Below, one piece after another: positions 13,005-22,279 of a stretch of 64,000 bases of DNA. The stretch is from Cereibacter changlensis JA139 (GTDB taxonomy: Bacteria; Pseudomonadota; Alphaproteobacteria; Rhodobacterales; Rhodobacteraceae): assembly GCF_003034985.1 (NCBI RefSeq), contig NZ_PZKG01000007.1, positions 1 to 64,000 on the forward strand. Direction: 5' to 3'. The translations under genes were made by a program, and so were the position numbers. Each line of letters opens with the position of its first letter. Within the stretch, counting starts at the first letter, position 1. Under the pieces are notes generated by a model. It saw only the letters and a program-made list of their open reading frames with translations. It ran no database searches and had not been told where the DNA came from.

Positions 13005-13898
13005 TCACCGCAGGTGGCCGATGGTCAGCGTCGGGTCCAGCTGCCGCGCGGCCAGCCAGATCTCCAGGAGTTCGGTGTCGAGATTGACCGGGTCCGGCCC
13101 GAACTCCCCGGCGGCCAGCCCCTCGGAGACGAAGAGCGTGTCGAGCCCCTCGGCCACGCCGCCGCGGATGTCGGTGAAGATGCCGTCGCCGATGCAGAGG
13201 ATGTCCTCGGCCCGGGCGGTGTGGTCCAGCGCCGCCAGCCTGCGGCGGGCGAGGTCGTAGATCGGCGGGTGCGGCTTGCCAAAATACAGGCTCTCGCCGC
13301 CCATCTCGTCATAGGCCTGGGCGAGCGCGCCGGCGCAGTAGAGCCGCTTGTCGCCGAAATCCACCACGATATCGGGATTGGCGCAGAGCAGTTTCAGCCC
13401 GTTGGTCTTGGCGTAGAGCAGGGTGGCGCGGTAATCCTCGGGCGTCTCGGTCAGGTCGTCGACGAGGCCGGTGCAGACGATGCCCTCGGCCTCGTCCAAC
13501 GGCACCCGGACGATCGGCGGCTCGCCCGCCAGCGTCTGCGACAGGTCATCGGCGAATTCGGTGAAGAAGGAATGGTCCTTCTCCGGCCCGAGGTGGAAGA
13601 CCTTGCGACCCACTGCGCCGGTGAGCAGGGCGTATTGCGCGGCGTCGCCGGAGGTGACGACCTCGTCATAGGCGTCATGCGGCACGCCGATCACGTCGAG
13701 CTGCCGGACGACGCTGGGCTTCGGCCGCGGCGCGTTGGTCAGCAGCACCACCGTCCCGCCCTGCTTGCGGAAGGCCTGCAGCGCGGCGACCGCCGAGGGG
13801 AAGGCTTCGCGGCCGTTGTGCAGGCAGCCCCAGAGGTCGCAGAACACGGCGCGGTACTGGGACGAGACATCGGCGAGGGAAGCGATGAGACGGGTCAT
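13005..13898 (-). CDS. TIGR01459-type HAD-superfamily hydrolase
   Basis: A 297-residue HAD phosphatase of the NagD-like class IIA. Motif I is 'CDLWGCLHNG', in which the second Asp of the usual DxD is replaced by Gly-Cys, as I recall for this alphaproteobacterial subfamily. Later motifs are 'LLTNAPRP', 'YFGKPHPPIYDLA' and 'CIGDGIFTDIRGG'. I start it at ATG 13898 (MTRLIASLADV) behind AAAGG; the frame opens 15 codons earlier without support. Substrate unknown. An inverted-repeat element lies just upstream. Confidence 0.8.
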   Translation of the reverse strand: MTRLIASLADVSSQYRAVFCDLWGCLHNGREAFPSAVAALQAFRKQGGTVVLLTNAPRPKPSVVRQLDVIGVPHDAYDEVVTSGDAAQYALLTGAVGRKVFHLGPEKDHSFFTEFADDLSQTLAGEPPIVRVPLDEAEGIVCTGLVDDLTETPEDYRATLLYAKTNGLKLLCANPDIVVDFGDKRLYCAGALAQAYDEMGGESLYFGKPHPPIYDLARRRLAALDHTARAEDILCIGDGIFTDIRGGVAEGLDTLFVSEGLAAGEFGPDPVNLDTELLEIWLAARQLDPTLTIGHLR

Positions 13899-13926
13899 CT
13901 GCGGCCTTTCGGTGGAGGTGAGTTCG

Positions 13927-13954
13927 ATGCACGGAGCATGCACGGCGCGTGCAT
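13927..13954. promoter_or_regulatory. Direct plus inverted ATGCACG repeats upstream of the HAD gene
   Basis: ATGCACG occurs at 13927-13933 and 13938-13944, and its exact complement CGTGCAT at 13948-13954. The last two form a 7-bp inverted repeat with a 3-bp spacer. It sits 29-56 bp before the HAD start, where an operator would be expected. No known regulator is assigned. Confidence 0.4.
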
Positions 13955-14000
13955 ATCGCCTGTGACGGCGGCGGGGGAGAGGATCGCGGCCCGGAGGGCT

Positions 14001-14052
14001 GCCGGGCGGGGCCGCCCGGCGCGGGACGGAAGGCCGGGCGGGGCGCCCGGCC
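14001..14052. repeat. Two tandem GC hairpins after ppaC
   Basis: GCCGGGCGG-GG-CCGCCCGGC (14001-14020) and GGCCGGGCG-GGG-CGCCCGGCC (14032-14052) are two perfect 9-bp stems separated by 11 bp. They start just past the ppaC stop. No T-tract follows on either strand, so they may stabilise mRNA ends rather than act as classical terminators. Confidence 0.6.
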
Positions 14053-14058
14053 CGGAGA

Positions 14059-14976
14059 TCAGAGCTTCAGCGCCGGGATGATCTGCTTCTTGCGGCTCAT
14101 GATGCCCGGCAGCACGACGGAGTCGCCGGTGACGGTCGCGCCGAAGCTCTTCTCGGCCAGGGTCTTCACCAGCTCGTTCGGCACCAGCAGCGTCGCTTCC
14201 TCGCGCAGGATGTCGATGACGAAGAGCACGACCTGATCGGCGCCATCCTCGGCGGCGACGCCGGGCATCGAGGCCATCAGCGAGGCCTTGCGGTCGAGCA
14301 CCACCTTCGGCGCCGTGGTCTCCAGCACCGAGATGCGGAACTGCTTGCCCTCGATCTCGTATTCCTTGGAATCCATCCGCAGCAGCTCGGCGTCGGAGAA
14401 GGCCGAGACGTCGGATTTGGCGGCGAAGAGCTCGGCGGCGAAGTCGGGGATGTTCACGTCCAGCTCGGCGGCGAGCTTTTCGGCCACGGCGCGGTCATGC
14501 GGGGTGGTGGTGGGCGAGCGGAATTCCAGCGTGTCGGACAGGATGCAGGACAGCATCGCGCCCTTGATGCCGCGCGGCGCGCGGTCCAGCGCATCGCCCA
14601 TCAGGTCGTGCAGAATGGTGGCGGTGCAGGCCAAGGGGCGGATGGTGATGTCGATCGGCGCGCGGGTCTTCAGCCCGCCGACCAGCATGTGGTGGTCGAT
14701 GATGCCGAGGATGTTGGCCTCGTTGATCGAGGGCGGCAGCTCGGCCGGGTTGTTGGTGTCGACGATCACGCAGCTGTCGCCGGCGGCCACGTCGGTGATG
14801 ATCTCGGGCTTGGGCAGATCCCAGTGGCGCAGCACGAAGGCGGCCTCGGTGTTGGGCTCGCCCAGCAGCACCGGGGTGGCGGGGGTGCCGGCGATCTCGC
14901 TCAGGTACCAGGCCCAGATGATGGGCGAGCCGGTCGAGTCCGTGTCGGGGGATTTGTGGCCGAAGACCTTGATCAT
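14059..14976 (-). CDS. ppaC: Manganese-dependent (family II) inorganic pyrophosphatase
   Basis: Hydrolyses pyrophosphate to phosphate in the cytosol, pulling biosynthetic reactions forward. The protein is 305 residues, a DHH-family enzyme without regulatory CBS domains. It has the N-terminal metal site 'GHKSPDTDS' (most family members have Asn where this has Ser), the 'VDTNNPAELP' segment, 'GIIDHHM' and the C-terminal substrate motif 'SRKKQIIPAL'. Family II enzymes are mostly found in Firmicutes, but Rhodobacter sphaeroides is a described alphaproteobacterial case, consistent with the taxonomic call. Confidence 0.93.
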   Translation of the reverse strand: MIKVFGHKSPDTDSTGSPIIWAWYLSEIAGTPATPVLLGEPNTEAAFVLRHWDLPKPEIITDVAAGDSCVIVDTNNPAELPPSINEANILGIIDHHMLVGGLKTRAPIDITIRPLACTATILHDLMGDALDRAPRGIKGAMLSCILSDTLEFRSPTTTPHDRAVAEKLAAELDVNIPDFAAELFAAKSDVSAFSDAELLRMDSKEYEIEGKQFRISVLETTAPKVVLDRKASLMASMPGVAAEDGADQVVLFVIDILREEATLLVPNELVKTLAEKSFGATVTGDSVVLPGIMSRKKQIIPALKL

Positions 14977-15208
14977 GGGATGTGCCTTGGTGCGCTGGTG
15001 AGGTTTGCCGCCTTATAGGCGGCGCGCCCGGCCTTGTCACCTCCGCGCGCCGCCGGAAAGCCGAACTCGCCGCGGTGCAGAGACGGGGCGGGGCGCTGCG
15101 GGGCATGCGTCAAGCGCATAGCGGGGATGCGGGTTTTCTGCGTTGCGGCGAAGCGGTTGGAGGGCCATCTTTGGCTTGTCGAAAAGACGTTACAAAGGAA
15201 ATTCTGTC

Positions 15209-15394
15209 ATGCACACGCTCGCCCTGAAACCGCAAAGCTTCAGCATCCGTCCGGTGCTGGCGTGGTTCGGCACCGTGTTTGCGGTCATTGATGCCGCCAT
15301 CGCCGTCTCTGCCGCCGCTGAATCGCACCGCAAGCCCAAGGAGCGCGACCTGCGCACCCTGGGGATCAACCCGGCGCAATATCCCACCTTCTGA
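15209..15394 (+). CDS. Small protein with hydrophobic segment and DUF1127-like tail
   Basis: A 61-residue ORF with ATG at 15209 and a good ribosome-binding site (AAAGGA 9 nt upstream). Residues 15-37 (VLAWFGTVFAVIDAAIAVSA) are hydrophobic and could be membrane-bound. The tail 'KERDLRTLGINPAQYPTF' resembles the end of small YjiS/DUF1127 proteins of alphaproteobacteria, but only weakly. The stop lies 7 bp from the convergent TraB-family stop. Function unknown; translation is inferred from the RBS and the peptide pattern. Confidence 0.55.
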   Translation: MHTLALKPQSFSIRPVLAWFGTVFAVIDAAIAVSAAAESHRKPKERDLRTLGINPAQYPTF

Positions 15395-15400
15395 TCCGGC

Positions 15401-16387
15401 TCAGAGCGGCAGGGCTTCCAGCGTGAAGCCCTCCCGCTCCAGCAGGCTCAGGATGCCATCGCGGCCCGGCAGGTGCAGCGCACCGAAGGCGACGACGACC
15501 GGGCCCTCGGCAAGGGCCGCCTCGATCACCGGCAGCCAGTCACGGTTGCGTTCGAAGATCACCGCCTCCTCCATCCGGGCGAATTCGGCATCGGCGCTCT
15601 CGGCGGTGTAGCCGGGCAGCTCGTGCGAGGTGATCCGCATCAGCTCCCAGACCTGCCGCGATTCCCCTGCGAAATAGGCGTCGGCCAGGGTGACGGCATA
15701 ATCCGCCCCGCGCGCCTCCAGCGGCAGCGAGCTGCGCAGCATCGACAGCTGCTCTTCCTCCGTCAGGTGCTCGAACAGGGTGAAGACCGTGTCGAAGGGC
15801 TCCAGCGCCCGCACCGGCACCCCCGCGTCGTCGGCGGCCCGCATCAACTGGCGGTCGAGCCCGTTCTGCGCGCCGATCCCCTGCATGGCGCAGGCCGGGA
15901 TGCCCAGCATCATCGAGACATACCAGGGCTGGAACTTCGCCGCGACGAAGGGCGGGATGCCGCGCGCCCGCATTGCTTCGGCCAGCGTCCGCCATTCCGG
16001 CTCGGACAGCAGCTCCGGCAGGGTCGCGCCCTCGCTGATCAGCAGGGCGGGGTTCTCCGCCATCGCGGCCTGCAGCGCTGCCTCCTCCTCCGGCCCGGCC
16101 TCGACCAGCAGGACCGTCGCCGCTTCGATCCGGGACGCAACCGCCGCGAGGGTCGCGGCATGGCGCGGGTCGTCCAGGTGATAGGTGCCGATCAGGTGCA
16201 GCACCTGCCCGCCGCGGGTGGCGCGCCAGAAATTGCCCTCCGGAAAGGGCTGCGCCGCCACCGCCGCCTCCAGCTCGGCCCGCTGCGCCTGCGGCAGGGC
16301 CTCGACCAGATTCTCGCCATCGCAGGCGGCGACCGTCGGGCCGCAGAGCAGGGCGAAAGCGAAGGCGAGCGGCAGGAGTCGGCGCAT
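15401..16387 (-). CDS. TraB/GumN family protein, exported
   Basis: A 328-residue protein with a signal peptide (MRRLLPLAFAFALLCGPTVA, cleavage near residue 20). TraB-family landmarks are present: 'HLIGTYHLDDPRH' with the GTxH motif, two Glu-rich segments ('VEAGPEEEAAL'), and the C-terminal 'VVAFGALHLPGRDG'. The family is distantly related to Tiki-type metalloproteases, but bacterial roles are poorly known. Likely periplasmic. It is divergent from groES; the 198 bp between them holds the heat-shock promoter. Confidence 0.85.
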   Translation of the reverse strand: MRRLLPLAFAFALLCGPTVAACDGENLVEALPQAQRAELEAAVAAQPFPEGNFWRATRGGQVLHLIGTYHLDDPRHAATLAAVASRIEAATVLLVEAGPEEEAALQAAMAENPALLISEGATLPELLSEPEWRTLAEAMRARGIPPFVAAKFQPWYVSMMLGIPACAMQGIGAQNGLDRQLMRAADDAGVPVRALEPFDTVFTLFEHLTEEEQLSMLRSSLPLEARGADYAVTLADAYFAGESRQVWELMRITSHELPGYTAESADAEFARMEEAVIFERNRDWLPVIEAALAEGPVVVAFGALHLPGRDGILSLLEREGFTLEALPL

Positions 16388-16486
16388 CCGGAGGTCCTTT
16401 GTTTGACCGGGCCAGAGTGACATGCGACCACGGCCATTCCAAGGCGGCGGGCCGGGCGGATGCCCGCAATTCGGCGCAGCCGACGG

Positions 16487-16515
16487 TTGACAGACTCGGG
16501 GCCCCTGCCTATCTA
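16487..16515 (+). promoter_or_regulatory. Sigma-70-type promoter of groESL
   Basis: TTGACA (16487-16492), a 17-bp spacer, then TATCTA (16510-16515). The expected transcription start, near 16522, falls at the edge of the CIRCE element, the classic arrangement for HrcA repression. Confidence 0.8.
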
Positions 16516-16523
16516 CAGCGCTG

Positions 16524-16550
16524 TTGGCACTCACCACCTTCGAGTGCCAA
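16524..16550 (+). promoter_or_regulatory. CIRCE element (HrcA operator)
   Basis: TTGGCACTC-N9-GAGTGCCAA, a perfect 9-bp inverted repeat that differs from the consensus TTAGCACTC-N9-GAGTGCTAA by one symmetric change in each arm. It lies between the promoter and groES, so groESL is expected to be repressed by HrcA and released on heat shock. Confidence 0.95.
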
Positions 16551-16585
16551 TGATATTCAACCTGGAACCTAGGGAGTGTTCTCAG

Positions 16586-16873
16586 ATGGCATTCAAACCG
16601 CTGCATGACCGTGTACTGGTCCGCCGCATCGAAGGCGAAGAAAAGACCAAGGGCGGCCTGATCATCCCCGACACCGCGAAAGAAAAGCCCGCCGAGGGCG
16701 AAGTGATCTCGACCGGCGAAGGCGCACGCAAGGATTCGGGCGAGCTGATCCCGGTCGGCGTGAAGGCTGGCGACCGCGTCCTGTTCGGCAAGTGGTCGGG
16801 CACCGAGGTCACCATCGACGGCAAAGACCTGCTGATCATGAAAGAAAGCGACATTCTCGGCATCATCGCCTGA
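16586..16873 (+). CDS. groES: Co-chaperonin GroES
   Basis: Heptameric lid of the GroEL folding chamber. The protein is 95 residues. It contains the opening '[19 protein letters not shown]', the mobile loop '[14 protein letters not shown]' that docks onto GroEL, and '[15 protein letters not shown]'. ATG at 16586 follows AGGGAG. First gene of the CIRCE-controlled groES-groEL operon, 73 bp before groEL. Confidence 0.98.
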   Translation: MAFKPLHDRVLVRRIEGEEKTKGGLIIPDTAKEKPAEGEVISTGEGARKDSGELIPVGVKAGDRVLFGKWSGTEVTIDGKDLLIMKESDILGIIA

Positions 16874-16931
16874 TGGCGTCCGCTCGCCCGCAAGGCTGAG
16901 CGAAATCCCGAGAAGTCCCCCGAAACAATAG

Positions 16932-18596
<1,665 letters not shown>

Positions 18597-18620
18597 TCCT
18601 GCCCGGATTGCCTATCGGGA

Positions 18621-18647
18621 AAAGGGGGGCCCAGTGCCCCCCTTTTT
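18621..18647 (+). terminator. Intrinsic terminator of groESL
   Basis: GGGGGGC (18624-18630), CCAGT loop, GCCCCCC (18636-18642), then TTTTT; the preceding AAA can pair with the T-run. A second C-rich stretch followed by six T starts at 18652. Confidence 0.88.
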
Positions 18648-18694
18648 CATGGGCCCCCTTTTTTCATGCGCGCCTCTATGTGGGTTGGGCCGGA

Positions 18695-18898
18695 TCAGGC
18701 GTCCTTCTCGGACGGGTCCTTCGCCCGGCAGGCCCAGCGTTGCAGCTGCCATTGCGGATGCTCGCCCACCCATTTCGCCAGGGTCGGCGCGGCGCCCAGC
18801 ATGCAGGCCTGGTGGGAAATGTCGTTGTAGTAGAGGCTCTTCTTCTCGCAGTCCTGCGGCGATGCGCTCATGCAGACCACAAACATCAACTCGATCAT
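18695..18898 (-). CDS. Small conserved-type hypothetical protein with four cysteines
   Basis: A 67-residue ORF, ATG at 18898 behind GAGAGG at a good distance. It opens with a hydrophobic 'MIELMFVVCMSASPQDC' and has Cys near 9, 17, 32 and 57, then a charged end 'CRAKDPSEKDA'. The pattern recalls small hypothetical proteins of Rhodobacteraceae that may be exported. Function unknown. Lies between the groEL terminator and the Gre-like gene. Confidence 0.65.
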   Translation of the reverse strand: MIELMFVVCMSASPQDCEKKSLYYNDISHQACMLGAAPTLAKWVGEHPQWQLQRWACRAKDPSEKDA

Positions 18899-19102
18899 GG
18901 CGACCTCTCGACGAAAGATGTGGCTCTCCCCGCGACCATGCTGCGCCCGGTCGCCGAAGCGGCGGAGCGCTTTGCGCCGCGCGGGGGCAGGCAAGCGGAA
19001 GATCGCCCGTCTCGGGAACAGTTGGCGCAGCATGCGCCGAAATTCCATGCGGACAATGAAGATTTTCGCCGGTTACGACCTTTTCCCGAGTCGCGCCCTG
19101 CC

Positions 19103-19612
19103 TCAGCCCTCCACGCCCCCGTCCGGCGCGGCGATCCGGGTCACGGTCAGGCTGGCGGTCCCCGCAGGGCGGCGCCACTGCACCTCGTCGCCGACCCGCG
19201 CCCCCAGCAGCGCCCGCGCCAGCGGCGATTGCGGCGCGATGCGGTGCTCGGCGGCGCTGGCCTCGTCCTCGCCGGTGATCTGCCAGGTGGTCTCGGCCCC
19301 GTTCTCGTCCTCCACCGTGACGCAGAGCCCGAAGGCGACCTCCTCCAGCGGCAGCGCCGCCGGATCGTTGAGGATGGCGCTGCGCAGCCGCGCCTCGAGA
19401 TAGCGGATGTCACGCTCCGCCGCCGCCTCCGGCAGCCGGTCGAGCCGCTCGGCCCGGCCGCGCAGCGTGGCGAGCCGGGCCTGAGCCTCGGTCAGCCGCG
19501 CCTGCAACTGCGCCAGCCCGCGCGGCGTGACATGGTTCGGATGCGGGCTGACCGGCAGATCGGGCAGCGGCGCATTGTCCGGCCCGTCCTCCTTGACGAA
19601 GGCGCGGCTCAT
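19103..19612 (-). CDS. GreA/GreB-family transcription factor with atypical coiled-coil tip
   Basis: A 169-residue protein with an N-terminal predicted coiled coil (about 32-82, rich in Arg/Leu/Ala/Glu) and a C-terminal FKBP-like Gre domain ('SPLARALLGARVGDEVQWRRPAG', a clear match to the Gre C-terminal signature). The start is ATG 19612 (MSRAFVKEDG). The usual tip 'GDLSENADY', whose acidic residues support RNA cleavage, is not there; the corresponding stretch reads 'RLDRLPEAAAERDIRYLEA' with D58 and E62. It could bind RNA polymerase without acting as a normal cleavage factor. Confidence 0.8.
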   Translation of the reverse strand: MSRAFVKEDGPDNAPLPDLPVSPHPNHVTPRGLAQLQARLTEAQARLATLRGRAERLDRLPEAAAERDIRYLEARLRSAILNDPAALPLEEVAFGLCVTVEDENGAETTWQITGEDEASAAEHRIAPQSPLARALLGARVGDEVQWRRPAGTASLTVTRIAAPDGGVEG

Positions 19613-19764
19613 CGGCGGGCCCCGTTGGAGGGCCCGCAGACGGCGCACCCTGGCGCGAGGGGGCGCCGCGGGCCGTGGCGCGGCGCGGCAGGGGGGTGTG
19701 ACAGGATCATCCGCCCAGCCTCGCAAGCCCGGGGATGATTGTCCACAGGCTGCGCGATGCCTAG

Positions 19765-20508
19765 ATGACAGGGATGCGCCTGCTCCTCGCCCTGATCGCC
19801 TGTCTCGCCGCGCCGCCCGCGTTCGCGGCGGACTGCGTGGTGTTGCTGCACGGGCTGGCGCGGGGCCAGATGTCGCTGCTGCCGATGCAGGCGGCGCTGC
19901 AGGCCCAGGGCTTCACCGTGGTCAACCAGGGCTATCCCTCGACCGAGGCGACGATCGCCGAACTGGCCGAGGCCCATGTCGGCCCGGCGGTGGCGGCCTG
20001 CGGCGCGGCGCGGGTGCATTTCGTGACGCATTCGCTGGGCGGCATCCTGGTGCGCGACTGGCTGGTCGACCACCGCCCGGCGCAGATGGGCCGGGTGGTG
20101 ATGCTGGCCCCGCCGAACCGCGGCTCGGAGCTGGTCGACGCCCTGGGCAGCATCGCCGCCTTCGAATGGATCAACGGCCCCGCCGGGCTGGAACTCGGCA
20201 CCGGCGAGGGCTCGGTGCCGCTCGCCCTGCCGCTGCCCGACTACCCGCTGGGGGTGATCGCCGGCGACCGCTCGCTGAACCCGTTCTATTCCTCGCTGAT
20301 CGAGGGGGCGGATGACGGCAAGGTCTCGGTCGCCAGCACAAGGTTGGCCGGGATGCAGGACCACCTGGTGCTGCCGGTGACCCATACCTTCATGATGATG
20401 AACCCGCTGGTGATCGCCGAAACCGTGCATTTCCTGCGTGAGGGCCGCTTCGATCCGAGCCTCACGCTCGGCCAGTCGCTGGAGACGACCTTCGGCCTCG
20501 CCCCCTGA
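19765..20508 (+). CDS. Exported alpha/beta-hydrolase (lipase-like)
   Basis: A 247-residue protein with a signal peptide ([19 protein letters not shown]) and the lipase pattern: '[11 protein letters not shown]' oxyanion region, the nucleophile elbow 'VTHSLGGI' (Thr replaces the first Gly of GxSxG), '[11 protein letters not shown]', and a late '[11 protein letters not shown]' that supplies His. It probably acts in the periplasm on an ester; substrate unknown. The start may be the ATG three codons later, which fits the signal peptide equally well. Confidence 0.8.
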   Translation: MTGMRLLLALIACLAAPPAFAADCVVLLHGLARGQMSLLPMQAALQAQGFTVVNQGYPSTEATIAELAEAHVGPAVAACGAARVHFVTHSLGGILVRDWLVDHRPAQMGRVVMLAPPNRGSELVDALGSIAAFEWINGPAGLELGTGEGSVPLALPLPDYPLGVIAGDRSLNPFYSSLIEGADDGKVSVASTRLAGMQDHLVLPVTHTFMMMNPLVIAETVHFLREGRFDPSLTLGQSLETTFGLAP

Positions 20509-20518
20509 CCCGGTGGAG

Positions 20519-20551
20519 CCGCAGGGCGGGGCATCGAACCCCGCCCTGCGG
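20519..20551. terminator. Long GC hairpin after the hydrolase gene
   Basis: A perfect 13-bp stem (CCGCAGGGCGGGG / CCCCGCCCTGCGG, 20519-20531 with 20539-20551) with loop CATCGAA, starting 11 bp after the stop. No T-run follows, so it may mark the transcript end in another way. Confidence 0.6.
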
Positions 20552-20568
20552 CCGTGCCCGCGCCTCTG

Positions 20569-20719
20569 GCTTCTTCTTGGCCCAAATACTCACTGCAACG
20601 CTTGCCCCGGGCGGGCCGTCTCCCATCCGGGGCGCGGCAGCACCGGATGAGGGGGCTCGATGCCCCCGAGGACGGTTCTTCCGGCCGGCGGAAGATGAGT
20701 ATTTTCGCCAAGAAGAAAC
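20569..20719. repeat. Inverted pair of a gene-end repeat between convergent genes
   Basis: GCTTCTTCTTGGCCCAAATA... on the plus strand (20569-20592) and a 21-of-24 match on the minus strand (20696-20719, directly after the downstream gene's stop). Between them are CATCCGG/CCGGATG (20624-20649) and GGGGGC-TCGAT-GCCCCC (20651-20667) hairpins. A third, diverged copy lies at 29043-29066. Each copy follows a stop codon on its own strand, which suggests a 3'-end element. Confidence 0.6.
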
Positions 20720-22279
20720 TCAGGTGACGCGGATCTCGATCAGGCGGGGGCCGCTGCTCGGGGTGAGGGCGGCGCGCAGGGCTTCGGGGCTGTTCTCGAC
20801 CGAGGTGAAGGGCAGGTCGCAGGCGGCGGCGAAGGGTTCGAGGTTCAGCGGCGAGGGGGTGCAGCCAATGACGTCGGTCCCGGACTCCTGCATGGCCTCG
20901 GCGATCTCGCGGAAGCCTGCGTTGTTCCAGAGGAGGAAGGTGATCGGCAGGCCTTCGTCCACGGCGGTGCGCAGCTCGCCGGGGCTGAACTGCAGCCCGC
21001 CGTCGCCGATCAGGCAGATGACCGGGACGCCGGGGGCGGCCAGCGCCGCGCCGACCGCCGCGCCGGGTGCGAAGCCGAGCGCGCCGTAGCCAGTGGCTGC
21101 GTTGAACCAGCCGCCGGGGCGGTCGTGGTCGTGGTAGAGGTTGCCGGCATAGATCGGCTGGGTGCTGTCGCCCACCACGATGGCGCCGGGGACCGCGTCG
21201 CGCAGCGCCTCGAGCATGGCAAGCTGGCGCCGCATTGCGGGCGAAAGCTCGGCCCGAGCCGCGGCGCGGGTGGCGGCGGCGCGGGCGGCGGCCTCGGCTT
21301 TGCCCTGCGGCAGCAGGGGCAGCAGGGCGTCGAGCACCGCCCCGCAGTCGGCTTCCAGCGTCAGGGCGGCGGGGTGGCGGGCGAGTTGTTCGGGGCAGAG
21401 ATCGACGCGGATCATCTGCCCGAGGTCGGGCAGGCCGCCGCGCACATACATGTCGTAGTCGGTCGGCCCCAGCTCGGTGCCGAGCGCGAGGATGCGGTCG
21501 GCATCGGCGATCAGGCGCCGCGTCGCCTCGAGGCTGGGGCTGGCGGGGACGGTGAGCGGGTGGCCGTGCATCAGCCCGCGGGCGTTGGTGGTCTGCACCA
21601 CCGGCGCGTCGAGCCGTTCGGCCAGGGCGCGCAGCGCCGTTCCGGCATGGCGCGCACCGCCGCCGGCGAGGATCAGCGGGCGCTCCGCGGCGGCGAGCAG
21701 CCGGGCGGCCTCGGCGATCCGGGTCGGATCGGGGGCGGGGCGAAGCTCGGGCTGCACAGGGGCGGCAGGCGGGGCGGGCAGGGGCATGACGTCGGTCGGC
21801 ACCTCGAGATGCACCGGGCCGGGGCGGCCGCTGCCGAGCCGGGCGAAGGCGCGGGTCAGAGCGGGCTCCACCTCTGCCGGGTCGTCGATCCGTTCGGTCG
21901 GGCAGAGTGCAGCGACCATCGCCGCCTGATCGGGCAGTTCGTGCAAGAGGCCGAGGCCGCGGCCGAGCGAGCCGCGGCGGTTCACGCCGGAGATCACCAG
22001 GATCGGGATCGAATCGGCCCGGGCCTGCGCCATGGCGGTCAGCGCGTTGGTGACACCGGGGCCGGTGATGACCAGCGCCACGCCGGGCTTGCCGGAGACG
22101 CGGGCGTAACCATCGGCCATGAAGGCCGCGCCCTGCTCGTGCCGGGCGGTGACATGGCGGATGCCGGAGCCTGCAAGGCCGCGGTAGAGCTCGATCGTGT
22201 GGACGCCGGGGATGCCGAAGACCACATCGACTCCGCGCGCCTTCAGCCCGGCGATCAGGGCTTCGCCGACCGAGCTCAT
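20720..22279 (-). CDS. aruI: ThDP-dependent 2-oxoacid decarboxylase, AruI-like (5-guanidino-2-oxopentanoate decarboxylase)
   Basis: A 519-residue acetolactate-synthase-fold enzyme. N-terminal pyrimidine-binding domain with catalytic Glu48 in 'ARHEQGAAF'; central domain; C-terminal PP domain with the ThDP motif 'GDGGLQFS...LLWNNAGF'. Together with the coupled AruH-like aminotransferase it matches the arginine transaminase pathway, in which 2-ketoarginine is decarboxylated to 4-guanidinobutyraldehyde. The start ATG overlaps the aruH stop by four bases (ATGA). It could also be a different branched or basic 2-oxoacid decarboxylase; assignment leans on the pairing. Confidence 0.75.
   Translation of the reverse strand: MSSVGEALIAGLKARGVDVVFGIPGVHTIELYRGLAGSGIRHVTARHEQGAAFMADGYARVSGKPGVALVITGPGVTNALTAMAQARADSIPILVISGVNRRGSLGRGLGLLHELPDQAAMVAALCPTERIDDPAEVEPALTRAFARLGSGRPGPVHLEVPTDVMPLPAPPAAPVQPELRPAPDPTRIAEAARLLAAAERPLILAGGGARHAGTALRALAERLDAPVVQTTNARGLMHGHPLTVPASPSLEATRRLIADADRILALGTELGPTDYDMYVRGGLPDLGQMIRVDLCPEQLARHPAALTLEADCGAVLDALLPLLPQGKAEAAARAAATRAAARAELSPAMRRQLAMLEALRDAVPGAIVVGDSTQPIYAGNLYHDHDRPGGWFNAATGYGALGFAPGAAVGAALAAPGVPVICLIGDGGLQFSPGELRTAVDEGLPITFLLWNNAGFREIAEAMQESGTDVIGCTPSPLNLEPFAAACDLPFTSVENSPEALRAALTPSSGPRLIEIRVT

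Noticed and set aside
11307-14081. A 924-codon plus-strand open frame opposite ribF, MaoC and HAD genes
   Set aside because: Antisense shadow of well-supported minus-strand genes; no ribosome-binding site or recognisable domain.
20720-22279. Acetolactate synthase large subunit (ilvB)
   Set aside because: Fold is the same, but there is no small-subunit gene (ilvN) beside it and it is coupled to an AruH-like aminotransferase; AruI-like decarboxylase is the better reading.
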